This document shows positions 32,763 through 44,006 of a DNA stretch of 64,000 nt, in pieces; the stretch's first letter is position 1; each line of letters starts with the position of its first letter. Under the pieces are notes generated by a model. The model made no database searches. It worked only from the letters and a program-made list of their open reading frames with translations, and was not told the DNA's origin. This DNA is from Neoscytalidium dimidiatum (lineage: Eukaryota > Ascomycota > Dothideomycetes > Botryosphaeriales > Botryosphaeriaceae): contig CM074697.1 of assembly GCA_037367355.1 (NCBI GenBank), forward strand, positions 1,116,001 through 1,180,000. Reading direction: 5' to 3'. A program made the position numbers and the translations under genes.

Positions 32763-34733
32763 TTCGCAGCAATGTGGCCTTCGAGAGAAGGTGAGAGGGG
32801 GATTCCGTGGCTTTATGAGTATGCCGAGGGTAAAGAGGGCCCTGCAGAAGCGAGAGGAAGGTGCAGTGAGTAATAGTGCAAGTGACAGTTGGAAGTATTT
32901 ATTAGGGCCTGAGCACTTTGGATGTTCATGCGGGATTCTAATTCAGTCCTCTACGATACTTATCGCACACGGCCATCAGAGACAATGATGAAAATCTTGG
33001 TCTGGTGCGGCACATCTCAAAACCTGTTACCAACATCTCTGGCCAACACCGTTCGACCTCGGCGTCTGGGGCGGGCTCGATCGGAACCCCCCGTCACAGA
33101 TGCCAGGAGGCGCTCACGCGTGTCGGCGCCCGTCCCGCGTGAGGTTCCCGTAACGGGCAGCTCGAATGGGCCGAGAGTCTTCTAATCAGACATTATGAGA
33201 TCAGAGGTAAGCAGGAGTGGCGTCTTCCGAATGGACGGGTTGCTTCGGCGAAGGGCCTAGTAGACGGTCGGATCTGATATAATTCTACTCCCTAGTGTCG
33301 GCGCGTTGCCTCTGAATTGCCGTAGTAGCCGAGAGGTTTACGTGCGCAGCAGAATCGAAATAGGTGGTGCCAGTTCGTGAGTGCCAAGGCCGCACAGTAT
33401 TGGGGGGTGTGCTCCACACCAGAGCGAGCCACTGGCATCATGGTGCAATAGAAACCTTCCAGATCCATAGTGGCTCCCGGCGACTTTTGGGCCTAGCAGG
33501 GCCGGAAGGGGCTCAGGCGACCCTGGCCGTTTCACGCAATCTGTGATGTGCAGTGCCTGGAGCATGACTCGGCATGGTACGCACGCATCGAGGGAGGCTG
33601 GAGCGAGGCGCAGCTCAAACATGCGACCGCAGGAAAACTCAAGGCATTACGACTGCGGCGTCTTGGCTTTTACGGGCAACCCAAGGCGAGGCCTGGCTGG
33701 AGCTCATTGACAGGAAAGGGGAGGGTTGGCGGAAAGGTTTGCATGGTCGCGGCCCTAAGGAGAAGGTCGTTTGATTCCCGAAGCGGCAATTTAGCCGGGG
33801 AGGAATTTTATGCTTACTGGGCTACCTTATGCAGCACTACCGCGCGTCTGGCTCAGGAGGGGTGTCCTCGTAACAGCGTCTATGGCATCGGCAGGGCTGA
33901 TCCACTGTTGTGTCTTTCCCACGTGCGGCCACAAGTCTGCCACAAACTGACGAAAAGTTGTTGACAAAGTCTGGAGCTGGAAGTAAAAGTCGGCAGTTGA
34001 GCACTCACCATATGATCGGCTGATCGCCCCATCCACCCAGCCTGCTCGTGGGGCTCTTCGGCAGCCCATCGGCGGCAGCTACCGGTTCGTGCCGTAACCC
34101 AGATTGCCTTCTGAGTGGCTGAGAAATGGGCGCGGCAGCATTCCGCGCCGCCAGCCCAAGTGATGGACAGAGTGAGGGACTGCAGCCGCGGCCGCAGCCA
34201 GATGCAGGTGCAGATACTGCAGCCGCAGTGCAGGGGTTCCCGCAACCCACCCTCCCGAGCTTGCGCCGTCTCTGAATCGAGGCGCGGAGACTCACCACTA
34301 TCCCCGGTATCCCCAAGCGAACACGAACGAGCCCGCCTCCCCTGCCATTGTTTCACCCGCTGTCTGTGCTTGTGTCTGGCCTCGTTCGGCCAAACTCGCA
34401 GCCCTGCATCCCGACAGCACCGCAAAAGATTCTGTTCGCCACGCACGTCCGGAGACAAACCCTTCGGCCGCGTCCGACATGAAGTGATATGGTAAGAGAT
34501 GATGTTATGCGAATACAGATCGGACACTCCTCGCCATATCTCCAAAAAATGGTCTCCCCAAACGCGGAGTTCTGCACCATATCCCAAGAAAGTAGCTTCT
34601 GGTCGTGTGCCCCACGGGACCTTATCTTGCATTATTGTCCTTCTTTTCTTCCGTTCCCAACTTCCCCTTCCAACGGCATTCAAGCAGCATAGTTGCAGAC
34701 CACCAGAGCAGCAGTAGATCAAGCAAAGCAGCA
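32763..34733. promoter_or_regulatory. Divergent promoter region, isocyanide synthase / flavin monooxygenase
   Basis: About 1.97 kb between two divergent start codons, with no convincing gene inside. I searched by eye for CGTATTCGGAT and found no exact copy; the nearest is a weak TGCGAATACAGA near 34507. An AATAAATA on the minus strand near 32895 may be the TATA equivalent for the synthase. The length leaves room for undetected small exons. Confidence 0.45.
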
Positions 34734-36554
34734 ATGGCCGTGAAGGAGATCCACACCGACCTGACCATCGTGGGAGGTACAGACAGTCCAGCACTGCAGA
34801 AGTCTGGAGAAGAGGCTCACTGACTGTTCTTCACAGCTGGACCCACCGGTCTTACCGTTGCTCTGCTCGCCCGTCAACTGGGTCTGTCGGTGTTTATTGC
34901 GGGTGAGTCTGAGAGACTGTCCCTATTGCCATGTTCACTTCTCACTGTTATGCAGACAAAGCACCTACCTCACTTCCTGTCGGCCGCGCAGATGCCCTCA
35001 ACGCGAGAAGCCAACAGACACTAGAAGTGGTGGGCGTTTTAGACAAGCTAGAGCCGAAGGGCTTAAAGTGCAACAGTGAGCCCCGATGCTCCAGAGATGC
35101 GCATCACACGTGCTAAGGAATCACCCAGCCAGCTCAACCTTCTCCGACGGCAACTTCGTCTCCCGGCAGAACAAATGGTGGGTGTCGCTGCAGAACTGCT
35201 TTCGGCCCAACTTCCTCATGATCGGCCAATCCGACGTGGAGGCCGCCATGCACAGTATGCTGGATATCCCCTGCTACCACGACCACGAAGCCGTCAGCAT
35301 CGAGGAATGCACCGTTGACGGTGAAGACTTTGTGCGGACAACTTTCAAAGACAAGGTCGTCATCAGCAAGTATGCCGTAGGCGCGGACGGCGCCAAGTCT
35401 ATGGTCCGCAACGCGCTGCAGATCCCGTTCGAGGGCGACAAGCCAAACATGAACTGGCACGTGCTGGACACCTTCATCGACACCGACTTCCCGACCTGCC
35501 CGGAGATCATAACTTTCCAGGTCAACGGACAGGCGCGTATCTCCTGGATCCCGAGGTAAGAATGGACGCCTCTTAGCCACACACACACAAACGAGCGGGA
35601 TGCTGATTTCGTGAACAGAGAGCGCGGCATGGCCCGCTTCTACACGCTGCTCGAAGACAACTCGCGGGCTGACCAGGCCCGCATCGAGGAGGAGATCCGC
35701 AAGTTCCTGGCGCCGCACCGCGTCGACTTCAAAGCGACGGAGTGGTTTAGCATCTTCGAGATCAAGGAGCGCGTCGCCCGCACCTACTTCTCGCCCAAGC
35801 AGCGCATCATCCTCGCCGGTGACGCCGCACATATCCATGCCGTCAACGGCGGGCAGGGCCTCAACACCGGCCAGGCCGACGCTTTCGCCCTGGCGTGGCG
35901 GCTGGCGCTTGCGGTGAAGGCCGGCTACCACGGCGTGCTGAAGAGCTACGAGGACGAGCGCCTGTCCACGGCGAAGGGTGTCATTGATGTGGCTGCGAAG
36001 TTGGTGAGGAGTACGGTCAAGACGGCGCAAGAGTATGTCGAGTTGATTGAGAAGAACGCGAACTACATCACCGGTAAGCCCCGATGGTTCCCGTAGCCGA
36101 AGGAGAAGTGGAACTGTGACTGATGGCCTTAGGAATGGGCGTCACGTACGATACCGGCACGTCCGTCATCCAGGGCACGCCAGCTGGAATTTTCGTTCCG
36201 GGCCATCGCACGCCCGATGTCTACCTCCACGCCGACGAGAGTGACGCAGAAGGCCGACGCTTATACGCCATCCGGAAGTACGGCAAGTTCCTGGTCCTCT
36301 CGCTTCGCGGCGCCACTTGGAACCCTCCCTCGGCGCCGTGGGCGGAGTGGGTGGAGACGTGGGACGTATCCAGCAGCCCCGATTCCAGTCCGGAAGCCGT
36401 GCAGAAATTCAGGAAGTTGAGCAATGTCGGCGTTACCAACGATAAGCCTGTGGAGACCGGAGAAGCCGAATTCGTCGTCGTCAGGCCCGACATGTACACC
36501 GGCTATGCTGGCAATGACGTGCGCGGATATTTCGAGAAGGTCTTTGGGCAGTAA
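34734..36554 (+). CDS. FAD-dependent phenol-type aromatic hydroxylase
   Basis: Six exons: 34734-34776, 34837-34902, 34956-35075, 35129-35555, 35619-36073, 36133-36554; 510 aa. All five introns are 52-63 bases; the third has a clear TGCTAAG branch site. The FAD-binding Rossmann motif GAGPTG is at residues 14-19 and the GD motif (GDAAHIHAVNGGQGLNTG) starts at about residue 286, as in group A flavoprotein hydroxylases related to phenol 2-monooxygenase. The last 120 aa resemble the thioredoxin-like C-terminal domain of that family (HRTPDVYLHAD, VVVRPDMYTGY). These enzymes add oxygen ortho to an existing phenol using NADPH and O2. Divergent from the isocyanide synthase gene, it would fit hydroxylation of a tyrosine-derived 4-hydroxystyrenyl isonitrile to a catechol (inference). 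Confidence 0.9.
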
Positions 36555-36809
36555 GCTCTGGCTCGTATCGGCGGAACGCATCGTAAGGAAAAAGTAAAAA
36601 AAGCTAGGGCAAATAAGCAGTAGCATTTAGAGCAGATCAATGATACCCCTTCACAACAAGACATACGAAGTATTCGATCCCATTTAGCCTATCATCGGAC
36701 AAGCTCCTCAATCTCATTTGCTCGTTGCTCGGCGGGCCCACGCTTACACTTACGCATAAGTATCCACACTACGGTTCACATTCCAAATAGCCGGGATGGC
36801 GCGTCCTCA

Positions 36810-38225
36810 TCAATCGTAGTACTTCTGATTCACGCCGGCAATGATCTCCTTCTCCTGCTGATCCACCAGCCCCACCCGGAACCTATGATCCTTCGCAATA
36901 CGCGCGCGCGCCCATTCTGCCAAGCATCAGATCAGCGTTTCTTATTCCGTATACAAGAACACCCTTATACACCGACATCGGTGACTATAGGCGGCCTGAA
37001 TTTTTCAGAAAAAAAAAAAAAAAAAAGCCGGGAAATGAAAGGAAATCCCCGACAGCGGAAGAGCTGGCATAAGTCTACACTCACCTTCGGCAGTGACCTC
37101 CTTCTGGAACTCGGGCTGGTCGCCCTGCACGCCCAGTCTCTTGAGCAGCGGGCTGTCGACAGGCTTCAGGACGACGTTAGCCTCGGGGCGGGCGAAGTAG
37201 ATGAGGCTGAGGCGGGGCCGGTGCGCCTGGTCCTCCGGCGGGCGAATGACTCGGTGCACGGTCGAGCGCAGGTAGCCGGCGCTGAGGAACTCGAGCGCGT
37301 CGGCGATGTTGACGATGACGGCGTCGCGCGGCGACCGCACGTGCTGCCACCGGCCCGACGGCGTCTGCACCTGCAGGCCCGCGACCGGCTGGTGGAAGAG
37401 GAAGGTCAGCGTGTTGTAGTCGGTGTGCCCGCGCGCCCAGATGTTGTTGACGGCCGCGTCGTCGGCCGCGCTGCGCGGAAAGTACTGCATGTAGCGCAGG
37501 TACTCGAGGCCCTCGGCTTCGTAGCGGTGGCGCTGGACGAAGAAGTCCTCGTCGACTTCGAGCACGTGAGCGAAGAGGCGGAGGAGTGGGAGGAGAAGGT
37601 CATTGTGGACTTTCTGGGATAGGCGTTAGACGAATGGTGCTTTCTGGTTAGTCTTAACTTTATGGTCTACGCTACCAGAGAGAATTTCTTAATCTCCTCG
37701 ATATGATCGTTGATGATCTGTGGGTGCGGGCGCTCATGTTCCGGGGTGATTTTTGCGATGTTGTAGCGCTCGTCATTGTCTCTTGCTGCCAGCTTTCCTG
37801 TGGACTGGGGCTTGTAGCCGCGGAAGTCACCCTTAGCAGTGTCACAAATATACTTCAACTTCTCCTCCAGTGGTAGCTCGAAGAGGGCTTTGCCGATTGC
37901 ATATTGGCGCCGAACTTCTTCATCCGTAAACCCATGGCCAACGACGTAGAAAAAGCCTGTCATATTATTGGTTAATGTTCGTGGAAGCCAAGTAGTCCTC
38001 ACCATTTTTGTTGATAAACTTGAGCACTTGCTCCGCAAGCTCCTTCTTCCCGTTCGGACTATTGATCTTCGAAATCTCGAGAGCTTCAAGGTCCGCCCAA
38101 TCCACTTAAAGGCAGTCAGACTTTGCTACAACAAGCTTAGCGAAAGTTTCCTAATCACATTGCTCTTTGGTCTCCGCGGGGTATTCGTAGGGTGGCAGCT
38201 CGTCAATCGTTTTCGCTGGCGACAT
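36810..38225 (-). CDS. 2-oxoglutarate/Fe(II) oxygenase, isopenicillin N synthase-like
   Basis: Complement of 36810-36916, 37085-37613, 37676-37956, 38003-38104 and 38159-38225; 361 aa. Intron phases 1, 1, 0 and 1 all close. Exon 1 (MSPAKTIDELPPYEYPAETKEQ) and the last exon (EWARARIAKDHRFRVGLVDQ..) are short and easy to miss. The DIOX_N-like part has GFFYVVGHGF; the catalytic part has the iron triad HTD (His213, Asp215) with STVHRVIR (His270), and the 2-oxoglutarate-binding RxS in HRPRLSLIYF (Arg284, Ser286). A soluble oxygenase performing hydroxylation, desaturation or ring closure. The 168-base fourth intron contains an A tract. A TATATAT lies about 112 bases upstream. Its stop is 255 bases from the convergent flavin monooxygenase; probable cluster member. 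Confidence 0.87.
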
Positions 38226-38888
38226 CTTGGGTCGCAGGATCTTTGAGTGCTGTTTCAAATCGACTCGCTGCAAGTGCTTCGAATGATGCACTGTCCGCTT
38301 TACGAATTGAGAAGGAGGATATCCCTGGATTCTAGCATATATATCTGGCGGTGCACTTTGTCATGCGTGGTGACACGTTGCCGGCAACATGTCGCGCGCA
38401 GCGGGGTAGCTTCCTTCGAGATGCTTGTCGTCATCAGAGCGGGAGGAAAGCCTGCCAATGAAAGCCAAGCATGCTTACAGTATCAGGATGAGCCATTGGT
38501 TGTCGGCATGGCGTGCTTCTTAGCCGTAGCGAGCCGCAGGAACATCATACCATAAATTCTCTGGTAAACGAACTTCTTAGGTACAGCTCCTCTCTTGTAA
38601 TAAGCTTTTCATATTTTGCGTTGAAATGGAAATCAACTCGCTTCAGACACTGCAGCCAGATAGCCGTAAGATTATGGACTTGAGTGGATGCCGTCTCGAA
38701 GTTCGGTGGTTTTCTACGAAAAGAGACATATATAAAGAAATACGGATCTACGTATGCTTTGGGGCTCCCAAAGAATACCCGTCAATGGGAGACAATGTTG
38801 ATCTCAATCCGCAACAGCGAGGAGTTGATTCCACTATTTTTCTTCGCCAGCACCTAGGACTATTTCCCTCGATTTTGCAGCTACCTTG

Positions 38889-40095
38889 TTATATCTCGCC
38901 AATGGTATCCAGTCTGGTCAGCTTGACCATTTCACCGCCATTTTGCAAAAGAGGGTCGATGGTGGAAGACCATCCCTTGCCGAGGCCCCTCCTCGGTTGC
39001 GCAGTAGTATCAGGCTTGCAAAAGGGCTTGCGTGAAACTTTGCCAGGTCCCTTGTAGGATGCAACGTAGAAGCCGATGAAAAGAAATAGGTAGGATGTGA
39101 GGATGGCACAGCCAGTTGAAGCCGCAACCTGCAAACATGATCAATACAAAACATGGCGGAGCAGGGGTTGTTCACGTACGCCGCCTCCTTCGCAGAACCC
39201 ATATACTGGAGCGTTAGGAAAGAAGTCCTTCACAAAGATATTGTACGTGGTGAAGTAGATGAAGACTGCAAGCACACTACGTGTTAAAGATCTTTTATTT
39301 TGAAAACAATCTGGAAGACTTACACATATCGATGACGAATTGGATAATCTGAGTCATCGTAATGTACTGTTTCCACCAAACATGGATACCCCGTGCGCTT
39401 TGGAAGTAATACCAGTACATGATAGTGTGGACTCCCAGATTCAGCACGATTGGTACCCACGACACCGGTGTTTGTCCGACTAATTGAGTATAGCAAAGGA
39501 ACGCCGTTGCACCATGGTGGTAGGTATGCAGGAACGCTTCATGAGCGGTCAGATTGTCGATTGACAGTGATAAGAAGCAAGGGTTTCTGTACTTAATGGC
39601 TTTTTCTTGAGCACTAAGAACATGGTGTCAACAAACTCCAAATACTTGAACAGGTAATTGATCTGGCAGAGTTAGCGTTACGTAAATGATCTGAGCAATG
39701 GTTCTCACGTACGTAGTACAGCGCCAGAAGTGGTTGGGTCCAGCCTGCATCTTTCCGACAAACACTGTTGTAAAGGCCTGCCAAAAAATCTTAGAAGCCA
39801 CCTATGATACTTGTAAGGCAAGAGTCAGCATACCTTCTGATCGGATAGTCGGTACGACTTCCTTGAGGAACAAAGCCAGCAGGCCTGCGGACCCAATGGT
39901 GAGGATTAAGTTGTGCAAATTGAAAGCAGTTTTGAGCTCAAATGGTTTGCGATTCTTCATGAACTCGGCGCCGCCAAATATCGCAACGTAGTAGAGCGCT
40001 ATGGCGATGAGAGACTCCTTCAGCGTACCCATTAGGGTGATTCCTGGATGGAACTGGAAGTCGCCGAGGCGGAGCAACTCTGAGGCGGTAGGCAT
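38889..40095 (-). CDS. ELO-family very-long-chain fatty acid elongase
   Basis: Complement of six exons: 38889-39128, 39180-39265, 39324-39536, 39593-39662, 39713-39777, 39834-40095; 311 aa. Intron phases are 1, 0, 1, 1 and 0. The spliced product gives the ELO landmarks in order: [25 protein letters not shown], the catalytic histidine box HTYHHG directly after a 56-base intron, [12 protein letters not shown], and seven predicted membrane segments, ending in a basic tail. ELO proteins are ER 3-ketoacyl-CoA synthases that add malonyl-CoA to acyl-CoA. Housekeeping fungal elongases (Elo1-3 type) are somewhat similar in size, so this may be a paralogue. It is transcribed in the same direction as the 2-oxoglutarate oxygenase and has a TATA (ATTTATAT) about 96 bases upstream. 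Either a cluster member supplying a lipid chain or the first gene outside. Confidence 0.9.
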
Positions 40096-41667
40096 ATCGA
40101 CAGATCTGGAGCTCTTTTTGTCGTGTTTTGTGGGGTGTCGGAGAGGTGAAGCTTTGAGCATACCATTCAGAGAAGAAAAAGAACAACGGCATATAAATCT
40201 TTTCCTTTCATCCCTTCCGCTTTGGCAAATCCTGATATCGCGCATATCAACCGCCTTCAACAGGTGGGCGAACGTGCAGCAACCTTCCAGATTCCCCAGA
40301 TCTTGAATATACCTGCCTGGTACAGCGATCAATAGGTCGGCGATCGGCCAAAAGAAATCACTCAGATTCCCTACCGGCTCATAAAGAACCTACCAGTTAT
40401 CCAGATGCTGCCGATTCAACGAAGCAATTACGGATATACATCGTCATTTGCCAACCTCACCACACCAACTGTAACGAATTATCATCGACTTCGGTTAGAA
40501 GAAGAAATATTCAATGACTTCTTATATTGCTCTCTTGACTCTTTCCATCCAGAAATGGTCAGTCTGATACGGTAGCTGGCTCCTGCCGTGGAAGCATGAT
40601 TGCACGAGGATAGGCCTTCTGGTATACCAAGCAACAATCTGGAAGGTCAGCAGTGCGTCACCGGGCATGAAGAGATATCATGAGCACTAAGCGGGCTCGG
40701 TTGAGAGATAACAGCTTCCCACTGCGCCTGCTATGCAGAGTGTGGGGGCTTGTGTTGGCCATCGTGCCATCATCATCAAGTCGCCCTGATAGCACTCGTC
40801 GGTCTTTCTAAACTCCGACTTCAGATGCTGAAAAGAAGCCAATGAGAGACGGTGCTGATGACGGTGCAAAGCGAGCGTCTTGTCTGAAGACGGAAGGACG
40901 AAATGTGGTGGGGGGGGGGGGGGTTCGCTTAGCGAATTAAAACATCACGTGCTGCATCCCTGGCTAACCCCGCTTGCGAGTCACTCCCGTCTTTTGTCCA
41001 ATTGTTACTTTTTCTTCACAGCACGGACAATTCACCTTCAGCCCTTCCATCTAATCCATCCGTCACATTGAAATATCACTGTTTCTGGCGACGACTTCAT
41101 GAGCTGTTCATCGTCTGCCCAACAGAAATACAAATATGCCTCAGTCACACCGCCCAAACCCTGAACCTCAACACAGCGCCGAAGTCAATCCGTTTACTCA
41201 CCCATTTTGGCATAGAACTAGATTGGCTAGACTTGTTCAACAAGTTTACTAAAATTAGAAAAAGAGAGGGAAGGAAGGAAGGAAGGCAAGAATGAAGAAA
41301 GAAAAGAAATTGTGAACCGCATGTTCAGCGATACCGGAAGTAGCGGCTTTTTCAATCAGCTTTATGCTCAACGACAGAAACCGCAACATGCTCCAGTACT
41401 ATCGTCTCCTTCGCCACAGCAGTTTCGTGGACACGTTGATGTTGCCAATGTTGCTGACTACCACGAGCGATGTCAGTCTCAAGAGCGCCGTGGAGCACGG
41501 ATCCAACACTCGAATATTTCCCAGAGATGCTCAACAATGACCCTTACCTGGACTCTGGTTGACTTTATGATACTAACATGACGAAATATTTAAGATGAGC
41601 ATGGTATCGTTCAACTGCATTTATTTGCTCCTCAATACATCTTTGCAAACCCGGGCCATAAGGAACT
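40096..41667. other. Intergenic, right flank of the cluster, with G14 tract
   Basis: 1.57 kb with no supported gene. A run of 14 G occupies 40910-40923, and a purine-rich GGAA repeat lies at about 41266-41288. The ATG-rich frames near 41.3 kb do not join convincingly to the downstream gene. Confidence 0.45.
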
Positions 41668-43817
41668 ATGAGAATTAATTTTGGTATTGTCTTGTGCCTC
41701 AGCCATTGGGCCATCGGTGCCCTGCTTGGGTCCCCGGAAGCTAATAGCCAGCGCAATACTGTTGATGTGAATGCACAGCGAAACATATGTGATCTGTATC
41801 CTCCCAGGTAGGCTTCATCTCTGCTCGAAATCTATCTAAGCTAACCAAGCGGTAGATGTAGATCGCCCGGGAAGATATACTTTCCCAATTTTCCTAACTG
41901 TTCTCCGTGGTCTGACTGTACTGAAGCTTGCCATAACTATGGTCATATCTGTACTCTCAGGACAGTTCGAATCAGGCCGTCAATGACACACGGCTACATT
42001 TCCCTACAGGATCCTATCATGACCACCACATCCTCTGTCGAAACTACGCTTCTTGAAACGAGAACTGTCAGTGTTATCGAGATAACAACTACGGAGACTC
42101 AGGTGACAGTTACGACTATTACGCAGCCTCCTGAGGTCGAAACAGCTACGACTACCACGGACATCTCGGACCAGCCAACCACTGACGTTGTCACAACCGA
42201 TACGACCACTACGACTACTGTTGATACATCTGAAACAGATGTAATCATTGAAATTAGCACCACAAGTGAGGTATTTGAGACGCTTCACCCGGCCACAGTC
42301 GCAAGCCTTGCTAAGCAGAATAAATGTAGGCTACCACGATAACGGTTGACGCCCCTGGGCAGCCTATAGTCGAAACCGTCGTGACGGAAATCACCACAAC
42401 AACCGTTGACCCGACTGATATTACCAGTGCGTCTTATATCAGTGAGGCACCTACCACTGTGACAGACACAGGAGATACCTCTCCGACGGACTCCAGCGAC
42501 CTTCCTACCACCTTGACAGATGATATAGTAAGCCCGACTATCGCTACAGCCGAATTTATCAGAACAGCCACAGCAGCTTTTTGGCCGAGCTTTCTTCCCG
42601 CACCGGCTCAGTCTGGCGCACCCGTTCCACTCAGTTGTCCCAGAGACAACCTAAAGGGGTACAAAAGCGGCGATCGACTGTACATAATCCTCTGCGACAG
42701 GAAAGCTCGCGGCCATGGTCTAACCGTGGGCAGTCGAGAAAGTTTTGCAGATTGTGTCGATTGGTGTAATTCCAGACGTAATTGTGCAGGTGTTTCGTGG
42801 GTCCCGACATGGCGAAATTGCAGATTCAAGAAACGCATCAACATCAACACCCTGTCACCAGATCCCAGAGGGAAAGTTGTTCATACGGCCATTCAAAGAG
42901 CAGTTGTCTGTCCGTTCAGCAACACCGCCGAATACCGAGACCTGACTGTTTACTGCAACACGGATGCGCCGGGAAATGACCTGCCGACACCGCAATTATC
43001 CCTACCAGGTTTCAACAGGAATACATATGTTCTCAGCGCTTTAGATTTCCAGGACTGCATCGATCAATGCATAGAAAGACCAGACGACTGCGTCGGCGCT
43101 TCATGGGTGCCTTACCGCAAGGACGACAATTGCTATCTCAAATCCAAGATCGCAAATTTCAGGTCCACGGTTGGCCAACCCCTTGAAGTGCACACTGCCG
43201 TGTTCCGTTATCGGATACACAGCGTTGTCTATGCAGACAAGAACGTACCCAAGCAAATCGTGAACCAGCTCACTGTTGGCCCTGGCTTCGTCATCAATAC
43301 CGACACCCTGACCGACATGCTCGGAGATCCCTGGCCGGGCAACCGGAAGACGATTTCCGTCTTGATGTCCCGATTCTCGCCAAAGGGCGAGACATACCTG
43401 AGCTTCGTCGCCGTCGAGCGCTCTGGCACCATCACTGTCATGCCTGAGCGTTTCAGCAGCCCGAGCAACGGCGTGACCGTCCTCGGCTCAAGAAATGATC
43501 CCGTGAACGACTGGGTCGGAAACATCGTTCCGGAAGTAATCGGCGCAACTTGGGGAAGAGAGGGTATCGTGATCCCGCCGAAAGACGTATTTTTCGACAC
43601 GCTGCGGTACAACATCCGGAGCCGAATCAGCTTTACACTCTCTAACGCCATCTTCAGGAGAGATACTTGGCCAAACGTGCCCAAGTCTGGCGTAATCTGG
43701 ATATTCCCTGTACGGAATTTGCGGACCGCGGAGTCGATCAAGGCTATCGCTGGGAAGGAAGGAGCCGTCGTCTCGTCTCAGCATGCTATGGAGGAATTCC
43801 TCCGGGGTGACTACTAA
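41668..43817 (+). CDS. Secreted Thr-rich protein with PAN/apple-like cysteine motifs
   Basis: Joins 41668-41807, 41856-42270 and 42330-43817; 680 aa. Intron 1 (48 bases, GTAGGC..GGTAG, CTAAC branch) is phase 2; intron 2 (59 bases, GTATTT..TGTAG, CTAAG branch) is phase 0, its donor being less typical. A signal peptide spans residues 1 to about 19 (MRINFGIVLCLSHWAIGAL). A Cys-rich N-terminal part (CRSPGKIYFPNFPNC..) is followed by a Thr/Val-rich, mucin-like stretch (about 120-270) likely to be O-mannosylated. Two apple-like repeats follow at about 288-352 and 390-480, marked by CVDWCNSRRNCAGVSW and CIDQCIERPDDCVGASW. The C-terminal 200 aa are a beta-rich region I do not recognise. Possibly a cell-wall or extracellular carbohydrate/protein-binding factor. 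No catalytic motif seen. Confidence 0.75.
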
Positions 43818-44006
43818 GCGTTGAATGCCGGAGAAGATCTCAGTCACGCCCTCACCACGGGCGGGGTAGATAGCATAAGCGGCTGTAGTAACATGGACGA
43901 ATGTCTCAAGTACGATAACAACACACTATGGTCCTTCAATTTCTTGGCGTGAACAAAGATCAGTTAGGTAGCAACGACTAATGTCGAAGATCTTCAACTC
44001 TGCCAA

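Noticed and set aside
39824..39831. AGTCAGCA, the motif I recall for the XanC bZIP regulator, in the elongase first intron
   Set aside because: Other copies on either strand (near 2628, 16764 and 25623) are scattered outside the promoters of cluster genes; an 8-mer is expected by chance about this often.
42326..42362. Alternative 37-base intron in the apple-like gene
   Set aside because: It breaks the frame. The intron 42271-42329 has a CTAAG branch site, keeps phase 0 and adds the coding-like ATTITVDAPGQP.
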